From Vicinamibacterales bacterium (GTDB lineage: Bacteria > Acidobacteriota > Vicinamibacteria > Vicinamibacterales > UBA2999), in the NCBI GenBank assembly GCA_041394705.1, contig JAWKHS010000003.1:496001-560000 (forward strand): a stretch of 64,000 nucleotides of DNA. Reading direction: 5' to 3'. Shown piece after piece: positions 42,740 to 52,303 of this stretch. Position numbers and translations under genes: made by a program. Below the pieces are notes generated by a model. The model was not told where the DNA came from. It saw only the letters and a program-made list of their open reading frames with translations, and searched no databases. Positions within the stretch are counted from its first letter, which is position 1. Every line of letters begins with the position of its first letter.

Positions 42740-43756
42740 ATGGGGCTCCAGTACATCAAGCGTCAGGCCCAGCCAATCGCCACGGTCCGTCGTGGCGTTC
42801 AAGCCGCGTTCCTCGCCCTCAACGCCTGGATTGGCGTGCAATTCTATCTGTGGGTCCGGTACTTCGAGTCGGGTGGTGCCGCCGTGTACGTGCCGCGTCC
42901 GCCGGGCGTCGAGGGATGGCTGCCGATCGCGTCGCTGATGAATCTGAAGTACTTCCTGCTCACGTACTCGGTGCCAGACGTGCACCCTGCGGGCATGTTC
43001 CTGCTGATCGCGTTCGTCGGAACGTCTGTCGTCTTCCGGAAGGCGTTCTGCAGCTGGATGTGCCCGATCGGCACGCTGTCCGAGTGGCTCTGGCAGGGAG
43101 GAGCGGCGCTGAGCGGTGGGAACCGTGCGTTTCCGCGGTGGGTCGACATCCCGCTGCGCAGCCTGAAGTACATCCTGCTCGCCTTGGTGGTCTGGGTGGT
43201 GGTGACGATGCCTGTCCCGGCGCTGGCCGCGTTCCTGAGCAGCCCATACGGGCTCGTCGCGGACGTGAAGATGCTGGACTTCTTCCGAGATGCGGGGCGG
43301 CTGACGATTCAGGTGTGCAGCGTGCTGGTCATTCTCTCCGTGGTCACGAAGAACTTCTGGTGTCGGTTCCTGTGTCCGTACGGAGCGCTGATGGGGCTGG
43401 CTTCGTTGTCGAGCCCGATGCGGATTACACGCGACCCGGCCGCCTGCATCGATTGCGGCAAGTGCGCGAAGGCGTGCCCGTCGCTCATTCCCGTCGACGT
43501 GCTGCGGACGGTCAGGACGCCGGAGTGCAACGGATGCCTGACCTGCGTGTCGGTGTGCCCGGTGCAGGACGCCTTGGAGATGCGTACGCTGGTCGGACGC
43601 CGCCGCGTCGCCGCGCCGCGCATCGCTCTCGGCCTTGCGCTGATCTTCGTCGCCGTCGTGGGCTACGCGAAGATTACCGGCCATTGGCACGGGCAGGTCC
43701 AGGAGGACCTGTTCTTCAAGCTGATCCCGATCGCCGGCACGCTGTCCCATCCCTAG
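42740..43756 (+). CDS. NapH/CcoG-like membrane ferredoxin
   Basis: 338 residues. About five membrane helices. CSWMCPIG and CRFLCPYG are the paired CxxxCP motifs of the NapH/NosR/CcoG group. Two 4Fe-4S sites follow: CIDCGKCAKACP and CNGCLTCVSVCP. Such proteins pass electrons from quinol or assist metal-centre maturation in periplasmic nitrate and N-oxide reductases. It is under Site 1 and directly precedes a haemoglobin gene; NapAB lies 6 kb downstream. Lack of a NosR N-terminal domain and the two ferredoxin sites favour NapH-like. Confidence 0.85.
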   Translation: MGLQYIKRQAQPIATVRRGVQAAFLALNAWIGVQFYLWVRYFESGGAAVYVPRPPGVEGWLPIASLMNLKYFLLTYSVPDVHPAGMFLLIAFVGTSVVFRKAFCSWMCPIGTLSEWLWQGGAALSGGNRAFPRWVDIPLRSLKYILLALVVWVVVTMPVPALAAFLSSPYGLVADVKMLDFFRDAGRLTIQVCSVLVILSVVTKNFWCRFLCPYGALMGLASLSSPMRITRDPAACIDCGKCAKACPSLIPVDVLRTVRTPECNGCLTCVSVCPVQDALEMRTLVGRRRVAAPRIALGLALIFVAVVGYAKITGHWHGQVQEDLFFKLIPIAGTLSHP

Positions 43757-43778
43757 GCGCACCGGTTCTGGCATCGAC

Positions 43779-44216
43779 ATGACGGCAACAAGGCACGACA
43801 TCACCACCCGCGCGGATATCGAGCGGCTCGTCGACACCTTCTATGAACGAGTCCGGGGCGACGAGATCCTGGCACCGATCTTCGACGACGTCGCGCACAC
43901 CGACTGGGCTCGGCACCTGCCGAAGATGTACGACTTCTGGGAGACGGTGCTCTTCGGGGCCCCGGCCTACCGCGGCCAACCCATCGGCATTCACGTCGAA
44001 CTCGCGACGCGGGTCGCACTTGGCCAGCGGGAGTTCGGCCGCTGGCTGGCGCTGTTCGTCGACACCGTGGACGCGGCGTTTCTCGGGCCGCAGGCCGACG
44101 AGGCGAAGCTCCGGGCGGCTCGTATTGCCAACGTGATGCAGCATCACATCGGAAACGCCACTGTCGGCCCGCGTCCGGACGAGATCGGACACACACAGCG
44201 CGACCTCGAGCGCTGA
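43779..44216 (+). CDS. Group III truncated haemoglobin
   Basis: 145 residues, ATG at 43779. 2-over-2 globin pattern: ITTRADIERLVDTFYERVRG, LPKMYDFWETVLFGAPAYRG (with the distal-pocket Tyr/Trp pattern), PIGIHVELATRV with the proximal His region, and REFGRWLALFVDTVDAAFLG. Group III proteins bind O2 and NO. It shares the transcription unit with the NapH-like gene and fits NO protection. Confidence 0.85.
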   Translation: MTATRHDITTRADIERLVDTFYERVRGDEILAPIFDDVAHTDWARHLPKMYDFWETVLFGAPAYRGQPIGIHVELATRVALGQREFGRWLALFVDTVDAAFLGPQADEAKLRAARIANVMQHHIGNATVGPRPDEIGHTQRDLER

Positions 44217-44273
44217 ACTCAGGTCGGGAGAACGACCTCGAAGGCGCGCCGCGAGGGCGTGCCGCGGCAGCGT

Positions 44274-44315
44274 ATGACCGTCGTCACATAGTGTCGTGAC
44301 CGTCGTTGCTACAGT
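44274..44315 (+). promoter_or_regulatory. Site 2: ATGAC-N4-GTCAC box and -10 of the oxidase-Nap operon
   Basis: ATGACCGTCGTCAC at 44274-44287, then 22 bases to TACAGT at 44310-44315. The segment GTTGCTACAGT has a close copy, GTTGCCACAGT, at the same distance after Site 3. It precedes the ba3 oxidase subunit IIa gene (44369). Confidence 0.75.
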
Positions 44316-44368
44316 GGGCCGCGACTGCTAGACTGCGTCACCCACAGGAGGGCGGCGCGGTCCATCCG

Positions 44369-44500
44369 ATGACTCTTCCTCCCGATCTCGACGAATCGCC
44401 TCGAGGCACGCTCTACATCGTGAGTGCGTTCGGCCTCCTTGTCGCCTTGGGCTGGCTGCTGCTCTACTTCGGCCTGTTCCTTCCCCGAGCCACGCCCTAG
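44369..44500 (+). CDS. cbaD: ba3-type cytochrome oxidase subunit IIa
   Basis: 43 residues from the ATG at 44369, with AGGAGGGCGG upstream. A short N-terminus (LPPDLDESPRGTLY) is followed by one membrane helix (VSAFGLLVALGWLLLYFGLF). This is the usual size and position of the small IIa subunit encoded before subunit II in ba3 oxidases. It helps hold the membrane complex. Confidence 0.75.
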   Translation: MTLPPDLDESPRGTLYIVSAFGLLVALGWLLLYFGLFLPRATP

Positions 44501-44508
44501 GTCTGCCG

Positions 44509-44985
44509 ATGCACGTCGACCGCTACGAACGCTACTGGATGTGGGCCGCCTCAGCCATGCTCGCTCTGTTCACGGGCGCGATCGTCGTGACCGCGGTGAC
44601 CAGCGCGTCGCATCCGCCCAGCCACACCGAAGTGGTCAACCCGGAGACGCTCACGATCGGCGGCGAGTTCGCCTCGCCGGGTGTCGCCACCGCGCCTGAC
44701 GGCCGCGTTACCGTGTCGTTACGCGCCGAGTTCTACGTCTTCCGGCCCGAACAGGTCCGCGTGCCGGCCGGCGTACCGGTGACGTTCCGGGTCACCAGTC
44801 CCGACGTGCTGCATGGTTTTCAGATCGTCGGCACGAACGTCAACCTCACGGTGGCGCCCGGTTACGTCAGCGAGGCCACGACCACCTTTGAGACCCCCGG
44901 CGAGTATCTGGTCGTGTGCAACGAGTACTGCGGACTCGGGCACCACCTGATGCAGGGCAAGGTCATCGTCGAGGCCGCCCGTTGA
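44509..44985 (+). CDS. cbaB: ba3-type cytochrome oxidase subunit II (CuA)
   Basis: 158 residues. One N-terminal helix (MWAASAMLALFTGAIVVTAV), then the cupredoxin domain with LRAEFYVFRPEQVRVPAGVP, VLHGFQIVG (first CuA His) and CNEYCGLGHHLMQG (two Cys, His and Met of CuA). All ligands are present. It receives electrons from a cytochrome c and overlaps the subunit I gene by TTGA. Confidence 0.92.
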   Translation: MHVDRYERYWMWAASAMLALFTGAIVVTAVTSASHPPSHTEVVNPETLTIGGEFASPGVATAPDGRVTVSLRAEFYVFRPEQVRVPAGVPVTFRVTSPDVLHGFQIVGTNVNLTVAPGYVSEATTTFETPGEYLVVCNEYCGLGHHLMQGKVIVEAAR

Positions 44986-46601
44986 CACCCGCGAACCGCC
45001 TCATCCTCTCCCACATCTGGGTGGCGATCGTCGCCTTCGGCCTCGGAGCGATGATGGCCGTGATGCAGGCCCTGGCCCGGGCGGGCGTCGAGCTGCCGTT
45101 CGGTACCGCACGTCTCTACTACCTGTCAGTCACGGCGCACGGTGTGCTCGAAGCGCTCGTCTTCACCACATTCTTCATCATGGCGCTCGGCTACGTCGTG
45201 GCCGACACGACGCTCGGGCGCATCCGGGGAATGGGGTGGGCCTGGGGCGGCTTCTGGGTGGCGGTTGTTGGCACGGTGATGACGACGCTCGCCATCCTCT
45301 CGGGCACGAGCACGGTGCTCTACACCTTCTATCCGCCACTCGAAGCGCACCCGACGTTTTACATCGGCGCCACGCTGCTCGTCATCGGCTCGTGGATGTG
45401 GTGCGGCGTGATGATTGGCAGCTTCCGCAGCTGGCGCGCGGCACATCGTGAAGAGCGGGTGCCGCTGGCGATGCACGGCATGCTCACGACGGTCGCGATC
45501 TGGATCCTCGCCACCGCCGGACTCGCCGTGGAGGTGCTGGTCTTCATCCTGCCGTGGTCGCTCGGCTATGTCGATCGCATCGACCCGATCGTGGCTCGCA
45601 CCTACTTCTGGTGGTTCGGACATCCGCTGACCTACTTCTGGCTGCTGCCGGCTTACGTGCTCTGGTACACGGTGATTCCGAAAATCGCCGGCGGCAAACT
45701 CTTCAGCGACGCAGTGACGCGCGTGGTGTTCGTGCAGTTCGTGTTGTTCTCGACGCCGGTGGGGCTCCACCATCAGTTCACTGATCCGGGCATCTCGAGC
45801 GGCTGGAAGCTCGTCCACACGTTCACCACCTACGCGATCATGTTTCCGAGTCTGGTGACAGCCTTCACGGTGATCGCGTCGCTCGAGCTGGCCGGGCGCG
45901 CTCGCGGCGGCACCGGCACCTTCGGGTGGATTCGCGTGTTGCCGTGGCGCGATCCGTTCTTTTCGGGCGTCGCGCTGGCCATGGTCACCTTCGCGCTCGG
46001 CGGCTTCGGCGGCGCCATCAACGCTGCCTACGCGATGAACGCGATGATCCACAACACGGCGTGGATCCAGGGGCACTTCCATCTCACCGTGGGCACGGCC
46101 GTCGCGCTCACCTTCATGGGGGCCACCTACTGGCTGATGCCGCGCCTCACCGGACGGGCCATCGTGTTCCCGCGCATGGCGGCGGTGCAGCCGTGGCTGT
46201 GGTTCGTCGGCATGCAGTGCTTCAGCATCCCGAGCCACATCGCGGGCCTGATGGGCATGCCGCGGCGGGTCTATACCGGTGAGTTCCAGGGCGTCGAGGC
46301 GGCGCAGGCGTGGATTCCGCTGGTCAACCTCTCGGCGGTGGGCGGCGTGATTCTGTTCATCTCGGCGATGCTCTACGTGGGCGTCGTGGTCGGCACGATG
46401 CTGGTGGCGCCGCGTGGCGCGCTCCTGCCGATCGAATACGCCGAGTCGCTGGTGACGGTTACGACGGGTCCGTCGCTGTGGGACCGGATCGGGTTCTGGA
46501 GCGCCGTGGCTGTCGTGCTCATTGTGATTGCCTACGGGCCGCCGCTCTACCACCTCCACACCATGACGCGCTTCCCGTCGCAGGGATTCTCGCCGTTCTG
46601 A
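44982..46601 (+). CDS. cbaA: ba3-type cytochrome oxidase subunit I
   Basis: 539 residues from a TTG at 44982 overlapping the subunit II stop. Haem-copper oxidase fold: WWFGHPLTYFWLLPAYVLWY carries the CuB His and the cross-linked Tyr in HP-x-x-Y spacing, GLHHQFTDPG carries the CuB His pair, and HNTAWIQGHFHLTVG carries the haem ligands. It lacks the Glu pattern of NO reductases. It should reduce O2 in the membrane. It is the third gene of the long operon that goes on to NapAB, so oxygen and nitrate respiration seem co-expressed. Confidence 0.93.
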   Translation: MTPANRLILSHIWVAIVAFGLGAMMAVMQALARAGVELPFGTARLYYLSVTAHGVLEALVFTTFFIMALGYVVADTTLGRIRGMGWAWGGFWVAVVGTVMTTLAILSGTSTVLYTFYPPLEAHPTFYIGATLLVIGSWMWCGVMIGSFRSWRAAHREERVPLAMHGMLTTVAIWILATAGLAVEVLVFILPWSLGYVDRIDPIVARTYFWWFGHPLTYFWLLPAYVLWYTVIPKIAGGKLFSDAVTRVVFVQFVLFSTPVGLHHQFTDPGISSGWKLVHTFTTYAIMFPSLVTAFTVIASLELAGRARGGTGTFGWIRVLPWRDPFFSGVALAMVTFALGGFGGAINAAYAMNAMIHNTAWIQGHFHLTVGTAVALTFMGATYWLMPRLTGRAIVFPRMAAVQPWLWFVGMQCFSIPSHIAGLMGMPRRVYTGEFQGVEAAQAWIPLVNLSAVGGVILFISAMLYVGVVVGTMLVAPRGALLPIEYAESLVTVTTGPSLWDRIGFWSAVAVVLIVIAYGPPLYHLHTMTRFPSQGFSPF

Positions 46602-46602
46602 G

Positions 46603-47250
46603 ATGACGTCGATGTCGCACCAGTCCCCGCCACCCCCGCTCGACGACGCCACCCCCGAGGCGCCGCTCACGCGCCGCACGGCGCTGTGGCTGACCTCGCG
46701 CCTGGCCATGGTGGCCGGGCTGGTCGGGGGCTACGGTCTGTTCGCGTGGATCGGTGGCCGGTTCATGCTGCCCGCCCACACGGGGCAACTGCACCAACTC
46801 TTCGTGACGCGCGTGTCTGATGTGCCCGATGGCGGCACGCTGCTCTACCGCACGCCCGACGGCCGTACGGTCAATGTCACGCGCCGCGGACAAACAGGCA
46901 AGGCCACCGACTTCATCGCGCTCTCGAGCACCTGCCCGCATCTTGGCTGCCAGGTGCGATGGGAGGGGCAGAACGACCGCTACTTCTGCCCCTGCCACAA
47001 CGGCACCTTCAACACCGAAGGCATCGCGACCGGCGGACCGCCGGGAGATGCCGGCCAGGCCCTGCCGCGGTATGGCCTGCTGGTGGACAAAGGGCTGCTC
47101 TACATCATGGTGCCGGCCGAGCAGTTGTCGATGGGCGACGTCGCCGGCGTGGTTGAGGTGACGAGCCCGGTCGGCCCCGGCCACGACCCCTGCCTAACGT
47201 GCGTCCAGGCGCGAACCCCGGGCTCCGGGTCTTCGGGGAGGCCCGCATGA
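46603..47250 (+). CDS. Rieske iron-sulphur protein, first copy
   Basis: 215 residues; ATG at 46603 or 46612. One helix (LAMVAGLVGGYGLFAWIGG). The 2Fe-2S motifs STCPHLGCQVRW and FCPCHNGTFN are complete. An unusual C-terminal tail holds an extra HDPCLTCVQ pair. It pairs with the cytochrome b that starts inside its stop codon and forms a bc-type quinol oxidase. Confidence 0.93.
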   Translation: MTSMSHQSPPPPLDDATPEAPLTRRTALWLTSRLAMVAGLVGGYGLFAWIGGRFMLPAHTGQLHQLFVTRVSDVPDGGTLLYRTPDGRTVNVTRRGQTGKATDFIALSSTCPHLGCQVRWEGQNDRYFCPCHNGTFNTEGIATGGPPGDAGQALPRYGLLVDKGLLYIMVPAEQLSMGDVAGVVEVTSPVGPGHDPCLTCVQARTPGSGSSGRPA

Positions 47251-48296
47251 GCGACGTCCGCGGCTGGATCGGCGAACGTGTGCCCGTCTCGGTCGAGGGC
47301 ATCGCCGCGATGTCAAACGAGCCGGTGCCCTACCACCTGAAGCGGTGGTGGTTCGCGCTCGGCGGCACGCCCGCGTATCTGTTCGTGGTGCAGATCGTCA
47401 CCGGCGTGCTGCTGGCGTTCTACTACCAGCCGTCGCCGGCGACGGCCTACGAATCGGTGCGCTACATCACCGAGGAGGCGTCGTTCGGCTGGTACCTGCG
47501 CGGCCTGCATCGGTGGGGCGCCACGCTCATGATTGCCGCCGTCGTGCTGCACCAGATGCGCGTCTTCTTCACCGGCGCCTACCGCAAGCCGCGCGAGCTC
47601 AACTGGATGATCGGCATGACGCTGCTCACCTGCACGCTCATGCTCGGCTTCACGGGCTACAGCCTGGTGTTCGAGCAGCTCAGCTACTGGGGCGCGACCG
47701 TGGCCGCCAACATCAGCGACACGGTGCCCGTCGCGGGCCCGCTCATGAAGCAGGTGCTGCTCGGCGGCGAGACCTACAACGATCGCACGCTGTCGCGCTT
47801 CTTCATCCTGCATGGCGCGGTGCTGCCGGTGCTGCTCATCCTGGTGCTGATGATGCACATCGGCCTGGTGCGTCTGCTCGGTGTGACCGAGATGACGTTC
47901 GAGGGCGAAGACCCCGCGGCAAAGAAGCAGTTCAATTTCTTCCCGGAGCACTTCTATACCGAGCTCATCATCGGCCTCACGCTGATGATTCTGCTGAGCG
48001 CCCTCGCCACCCTCGTGCCGGCCGAGATGGGGCCGCGTGCCGATCCGCAGATCACCCCGGAGGTGATCAAGCCCGAGTGGTACTTCTACGTGGCCTTCCG
48101 GTGGCTGAAGCTGTTCTCCGGCACGACGGCCATGCTCACGCAGGGCTTCATCGTGTTCGTGATGTTCTGCTGGCCGTTCATCGACGCCTGGCTGGTACGA
48201 CGGTTCAAATACGCGGACATCAGCGTCTGGATAGGCGTGGTGGGCGCGCTCACCATCATGGGATTCACGATGTGGGAAGCGCTCGTCGCGCACTGA
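47247..48296 (+). CDS. Cytochrome b of bc-type complex, first copy
   Basis: 349 residues from ATG at 47247. The N-terminal b6-type half has the haem helices (YLRGLHRWGATLMIAAVVLH and FFILHGAVLPVLLILVLMMH). The subunit IV-like half is fused (PAEMGPRADPQITPEVIKPEW, YFYVAFRWLKLFSG). Quinol is oxidised here and electrons go to the Rieske protein. No cytochrome c1 follows; an octahaem HAO-like cytochrome takes its place. Confidence 0.92.
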   Translation: MSDVRGWIGERVPVSVEGIAAMSNEPVPYHLKRWWFALGGTPAYLFVVQIVTGVLLAFYYQPSPATAYESVRYITEEASFGWYLRGLHRWGATLMIAAVVLHQMRVFFTGAYRKPRELNWMIGMTLLTCTLMLGFTGYSLVFEQLSYWGATVAANISDTVPVAGPLMKQVLLGGETYNDRTLSRFFILHGAVLPVLLILVLMMHIGLVRLLGVTEMTFEGEDPAAKKQFNFFPEHFYTELIIGLTLMILLSALATLVPAEMGPRADPQITPEVIKPEWYFYVAFRWLKLFSGTTAMLTQGFIVFVMFCWPFIDAWLVRRFKYADISVWIGVVGALTIMGFTMWEALVAH

Positions 48297-48306
48297 GGAT
48301 GACGGT

Positions 48307-49952
48307 ATGACACTCGATCAGAAACGCTGGGTCATCGGCGGCCTGGGCTTCCTGTTCCTGCTCTCGCTGGTTTCGGTGCAGTGGCTCGAAGTGGAACGGC
48401 GGCAGCACGAGTCGGGCGCCGCTCGCGCCTCGGTCACGACGCCGGCGGCCTCGCGGCAGTGCGTCGACTGCCACTCGCAGGTCTCGACCGGCATCGTGGA
48501 GCATTGGACCGGCTCGACCCACGCCGAGAAGGGCGTGGCGTGCGTGGATTGCCACAAGGCGGAGGCGAAAGACGCCGACGTCTTCAGTCACTACGGCCAG
48601 CAGATTGCCACCATCGTCACTCCGCGCGACTGCGCCCGCTGCCATCCCACCGAAGCGGCGGAGTTCTCGGCCAGTCACCACTCGAAGGCCGGCAACATCC
48701 TGGCGTCGCTCGACAACTTCCTGGCCGAGACGGTCGAGGGCGCGCGCGCCCCGTTCAACCCGCATTCGCCCACGCCGGGCCGGGCCGTGCAGGCCGTGAA
48801 CGGGCTGGCGCCAGCCAACTCCGGCTGCCAGCAGTGCCACGGTTCACTCGTGGCCTTCCAGGCCAGCGACGGCGGTCTGGTGACCATGCGCGACCTCAAA
48901 CCCGACGACAAGGGCCAGCCCACCAACATGGACGCCGTCGGCCGCATCGTGCGCAACGAGAGCGGCAAACCGCTCTTCAGCAGCACCAGCTGGCCCAACA
49001 CCGGCATCGGCCGCCTCAACCTCGACGGCTCGACCGGATCCTGCGCCGCCTGCCACAGCCGCCACGACTTCTCGTCCCGTCGGGCGCGCCAGCCCGAGAA
49101 CTGCGGCAAGTGCCACCTCGGCCCCGACCACCCGCAGAAGGAGATCTACGACGAGTCGAAGCACGGCGTCGCCTTCCGCGACCTCATCGGTGAGATGAAC
49201 CTCGATGCGAAGCCGTGGGTGGTGGGGAAGGACTACAGCGCCGCGCCCACCTGCGCCACCTGCCACATGAGCGCGAACCTGCGGAATGGCATGAAGATCA
49301 CGCACGACCCGGGCGAGCGCATTTCGTGGACCAACCGTCCGCCCGTGAGTCTCGTGATGGACACCGACGCCAACCACGCGGTGGTGACCGAGACCGACCC
49401 GGAGAAGCGGCGGGCGGCCATTGCCGACACGGCAGAGGCCAAGCGCAACCGGATGAAGCAGGTGTGCTCGACCTGCCACACACCCGACCACATCAACCTG
49501 TTCTACCGGCAGCATGACGACGTCGTCATCAACTTCAACGAGAAGTTTGCCAAGCCGGGACAGGCCATCATGAGCGCGCTGGCGACCAACGGCATGCTCA
49601 CCAAGACCCAGACGACGAGAAGATCGAGTGGACGTGGTACTACCTCTGGCACCACGAAGGGCGGCGCGCCCGCATGGGCGCCTCGATGATGGCGCCCGAC
49701 TACACCCAGTGGCACGGCATGTTCGAGGTGGCCGAGCGCTTCTACATGGAGCTCATCCCCGAGGCTCGCGAGATCACGGAGAAGGCCCTGCGCGCCGGCC
49801 GCGGCGAGCAGGCCCGGCGCGCCAACCAGGTGATCGACGAGATTCTGAGCCGGCCGGAGCATCAGTGGCTGCTCAAGGGCGCTGAGGAACAGGCCGACGC
49901 CATCAACCGCGAGATGCAACGCAAGTACGGCCAGACGAGGCAGGAACGATGA
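48307..49952 (+). CDS. Octahaem cytochrome c, HAO-family (frameshifted as read)
   Basis: The first frame (to 49609) has an N-terminal anchor (VIGGLGFLFLLSLVSVQWL) and eight CxxCH sites: CVDCH twice, CARCH, CQQCH, CAACH, CGKCH, CATCH and CSTCH. At the CCC run 49607-49609 one base appears lost. One frame back the protein continues PDDEKIEWTWYYLWHHEGRR ARMGASMMAPDYTQWHG, the normal C-terminus of hydroxylamine-oxidoreductase-like proteins. With one base restored the product is about 548 residues. Its position after Rieske/cytochrome b suggests it takes electrons from them, so it may act as a reductase or as an electron-transfer protein. Confidence 0.85.
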
Positions 49953-52303
49953 TCACCCGGGTGGGCCGTCGCACGTTCCTGAAGATGGCCGGCGTCGCCG
50001 CGCCGCTCGTGGCAGCGTATTCATGCGCCGACAAGGACGAGGCGGCGCGCCTCAACACCGCGCCGGTCGACCGGGCGTCGGTCACGTGGGACAAGGCGCC
50101 GTGCCGCTTCTGCGGCACGGGCTGCGGCGTGATGGTGGGCGTCGAACAGGGCCGCGTTGTGGCCGTGCGGGGCGACGAGGCCAGCCCGGTGAACAAGGGC
50201 CTGCTCTGCGTGAAGGGTTATCACCTGCCGGGGCTGCTCTACGGTGCCGATCGGCTGCTCTACCCGCAACGGCGTCAGCCCGACGGGTCGTTCGCGCGCA
50301 TCTCGTGGGACGACGCCCTCGACCTCATCGCCACGAAGTTCGGGGAGACGTTGAAGCAGCACGGTCCTGACGCCGTCGCCATGTATGGGTCTGGGCAGTG
50401 GACCGTGTTCGACGGCTACGCCGCGCAGAAATGGGTGAAGGGTGGCCTGCGCAGCAACAACCTCGAGCCCAACGCGCGCCTCTGCATGGCGAGCGCCGTC
50501 TCGGGCTTCATCACGCAGTTCCAGAGCGACGAGCCGATGGGCTGCTACCAGGATCTCGACGCCGCCGACGACTTCGTGCTCTGGGGTAACAACATGGCTG
50601 AGATGCACCCGGTGCTCTTCAGCCGGATGCTCGAGACGAAGCGCCAGAAGCCTTCCACGCGCATCGTCGACATTGCCACGCGCCGTACGCCCACGACCGA
50701 CTATTCAGACCTGCACGTACTGTTCAAGCCCGGCACCGACCTGGCGCTCGCCAACGGGATCCTGCACCTGCTCGTGGCGTCGGGACGCATCCAGCAGTCG
50801 TTCATCGACGAGAACGTCGTGTTCCGCCGCGGCATCGAAGACGTGAAGACCATCGGCTACGGCTGCTTCGACCAGCAGGCCGAACGTTATACGTTCGAAG
50901 ACGTGGCCCGGCCGAGCTCGCTCGACGAATTGCGCACGTTCCTCGCCGACTACACGCCGGAGCGCGTGCGCGACATCACCGGCGTGCCGGTGGAACAGAT
51001 CGCCGCGCTGGCCACCATCTACGGCGACCTGTCGCGCGGCACCGTGAGCCTGTGGTGCATGGGCGTCAACCAGCACGTGCGCGGCACGTGGATGAACAAC
51101 CTCATCACCGACCTGCACCTGATTACCGGCAAGATCTGTCGCCCTGGCGCCAATCCGCTCAGCCTCACCGGGCAGCCGAGCGCCTGCGGCACCGCGCGCG
51201 AGGTGGGCACGTCGAACAATCGCCTGCCGGCCGACATGGTGGTGACCAATCCCGAGCACCGCGCCGAGGCGGAGCGGATCTGGAAGCTGCCGGCCGGCAC
51301 GATTCCGGCGACGCCCGGCTATCACGCGGTGGATCTGTTCCGGGCTCTCAAACGTGGCGACGTCAAGGCGCTGTGGATCCAGACCACCAATCCGTGGGTC
51401 ACGCTGCCCAACCGGTCGCGCTTCGACCGCACGCCCGACGACGGACGTTTCATCGTGGTGAGCGACATTTACCCGACGCCCACGACCGCGATGGCCGACC
51501 TCATACTTCCAGCCGCGGCGTGGGTCGAGCGTGAAGGGGTGTACGGCAATACCGAGCGCCGCACGCAGCAGTGGAACAAGATGGTCGACCCGCCGGGCGA
51601 AGCGCGCGAAGATGCCTGGCAGGTCGTCCAAGTGGCGAAGCGCATGGGCATGGGCCACCTCTTCCCCTGGCCCGACGACAACTGGCACGAGCCGATGTTC
51701 GAGGAGTACCGCTCGTTCGGGCTCGGGCACGGCAAAGACCTGGCGAGTTACCAGCAGCTGAAGAGCACGCGCGGGATGTTGTGGCCGGTCGTGAACGGGA
51801 AGGAGACGCCGTATCGCTATACCGCCGGCTACGACCCGTATGTGAAGAAGGCGTCCGGGGCGCACTTCTACAAGGCCGTCGGCTACGGCGAGAGGGCAGC
51901 GTTCTTCCTGCGGCCATACCATCCGCCGGCCGAGTCGCCGGATGCGGAGTATCCGCTCTGGCTCTCGACCGGACGCGTGCTGGAGCACTGGCACAGCGGC
52001 TCGATGACCCGCCGCATTCCGCAGCTCCATCAGGCGGTGCCCGCGGCCTACGTGGAGATGAACCGCGCCGATGCCGACCAGTTCGGCGTGAAGAAGGGCG
52101 ACCGGGTGAAGGTGGTGAGCCGCCGTGGCAGCCTCGAACTGCCGGTGGAGGTGGACGGCCGCGGACGCCCACCGCGCGGCACGCTCTTCGTGCCGTTCTT
52201 CGACGAGTCGTTGCTGATCAATCTGGTGACGCTCGACGCCCTGGACAACATCAGCAAGCAGCCGGACTACAAGAAATGCGCCGTGCGCCTCGAACGCGTG
52301 TAG
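49949..52303 (+). CDS. napA: Periplasmic nitrate reductase catalytic subunit NapA
   Basis: 784 residues, ATG at 49949 overlapping the previous stop. Tat signal GRRTFLKMAGVAAPLVAA. 4Fe-4S cysteines at 52, 55, 59 and 87 (PCRFCGTGCG ... LLCVKG). The Mo-ligating Cys179 is in NARLCMASAVSG, as in NapA. The C-terminal MGD-binding beta domain is present (LWLSTGRVLEHWHSGSMTRR). It reduces nitrate to nitrite in the periplasm. No NapD chaperone gene is in the window. Confidence 0.92.
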   Translation: MITRVGRRTFLKMAGVAAPLVAAYSCADKDEAARLNTAPVDRASVTWDKAPCRFCGTGCGVMVGVEQGRVVAVRGDEASPVNKGLLCVKGYHLPGLLYGADRLLYPQRRQPDGSFARISWDDALDLIATKFGETLKQHGPDAVAMYGSGQWTVFDGYAAQKWVKGGLRSNNLEPNARLCMASAVSGFITQFQSDEPMGCYQDLDAADDFVLWGNNMAEMHPVLFSRMLETKRQKPSTRIVDIATRRTPTTDYSDLHVLFKPGTDLALANGILHLLVASGRIQQSFIDENVVFRRGIEDVKTIGYGCFDQQAERYTFEDVARPSSLDELRTFLADYTPERVRDITGVPVEQIAALATIYGDLSRGTVSLWCMGVNQHVRGTWMNNLITDLHLITGKICRPGANPLSLTGQPSACGTAREVGTSNNRLPADMVVTNPEHRAEAERIWKLPAGTIPATPGYHAVDLFRALKRGDVKALWIQTTNPWVTLPNRSRFDRTPDDGRFIVVSDIYPTPTTAMADLILPAAAWVEREGVYGNTERRTQQWNKMVDPPGEAREDAWQVVQVAKRMGMGHLFPWPDDNWHEPMFEEYRSFGLGHGKDLASYQQLKSTRGMLWPVVNGKETPYRYTAGYDPYVKKASGAHFYKAVGYGERAAFFLRPYHPPAESPDAEYPLWLSTGRVLEHWHSGSMTRRIPQLHQAVPAAYVEMNRADADQFGVKKGDRVKVVSRRGSLELPVEVDGRGRPPRGTLFVPFFDESLLINLVTLDALDNISKQPDYKKCAVRLERV

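Noticed and set aside
44982..46601. Considered subunit I to be a nitric-oxide reductase because of the denitrification context
   Set aside because: It has the HP-x-x-Y cross-link pattern and CuB histidines of ba3 oxidases, is preceded by a CuA subunit, and lacks the Glu-rich metal site of NO reductases.
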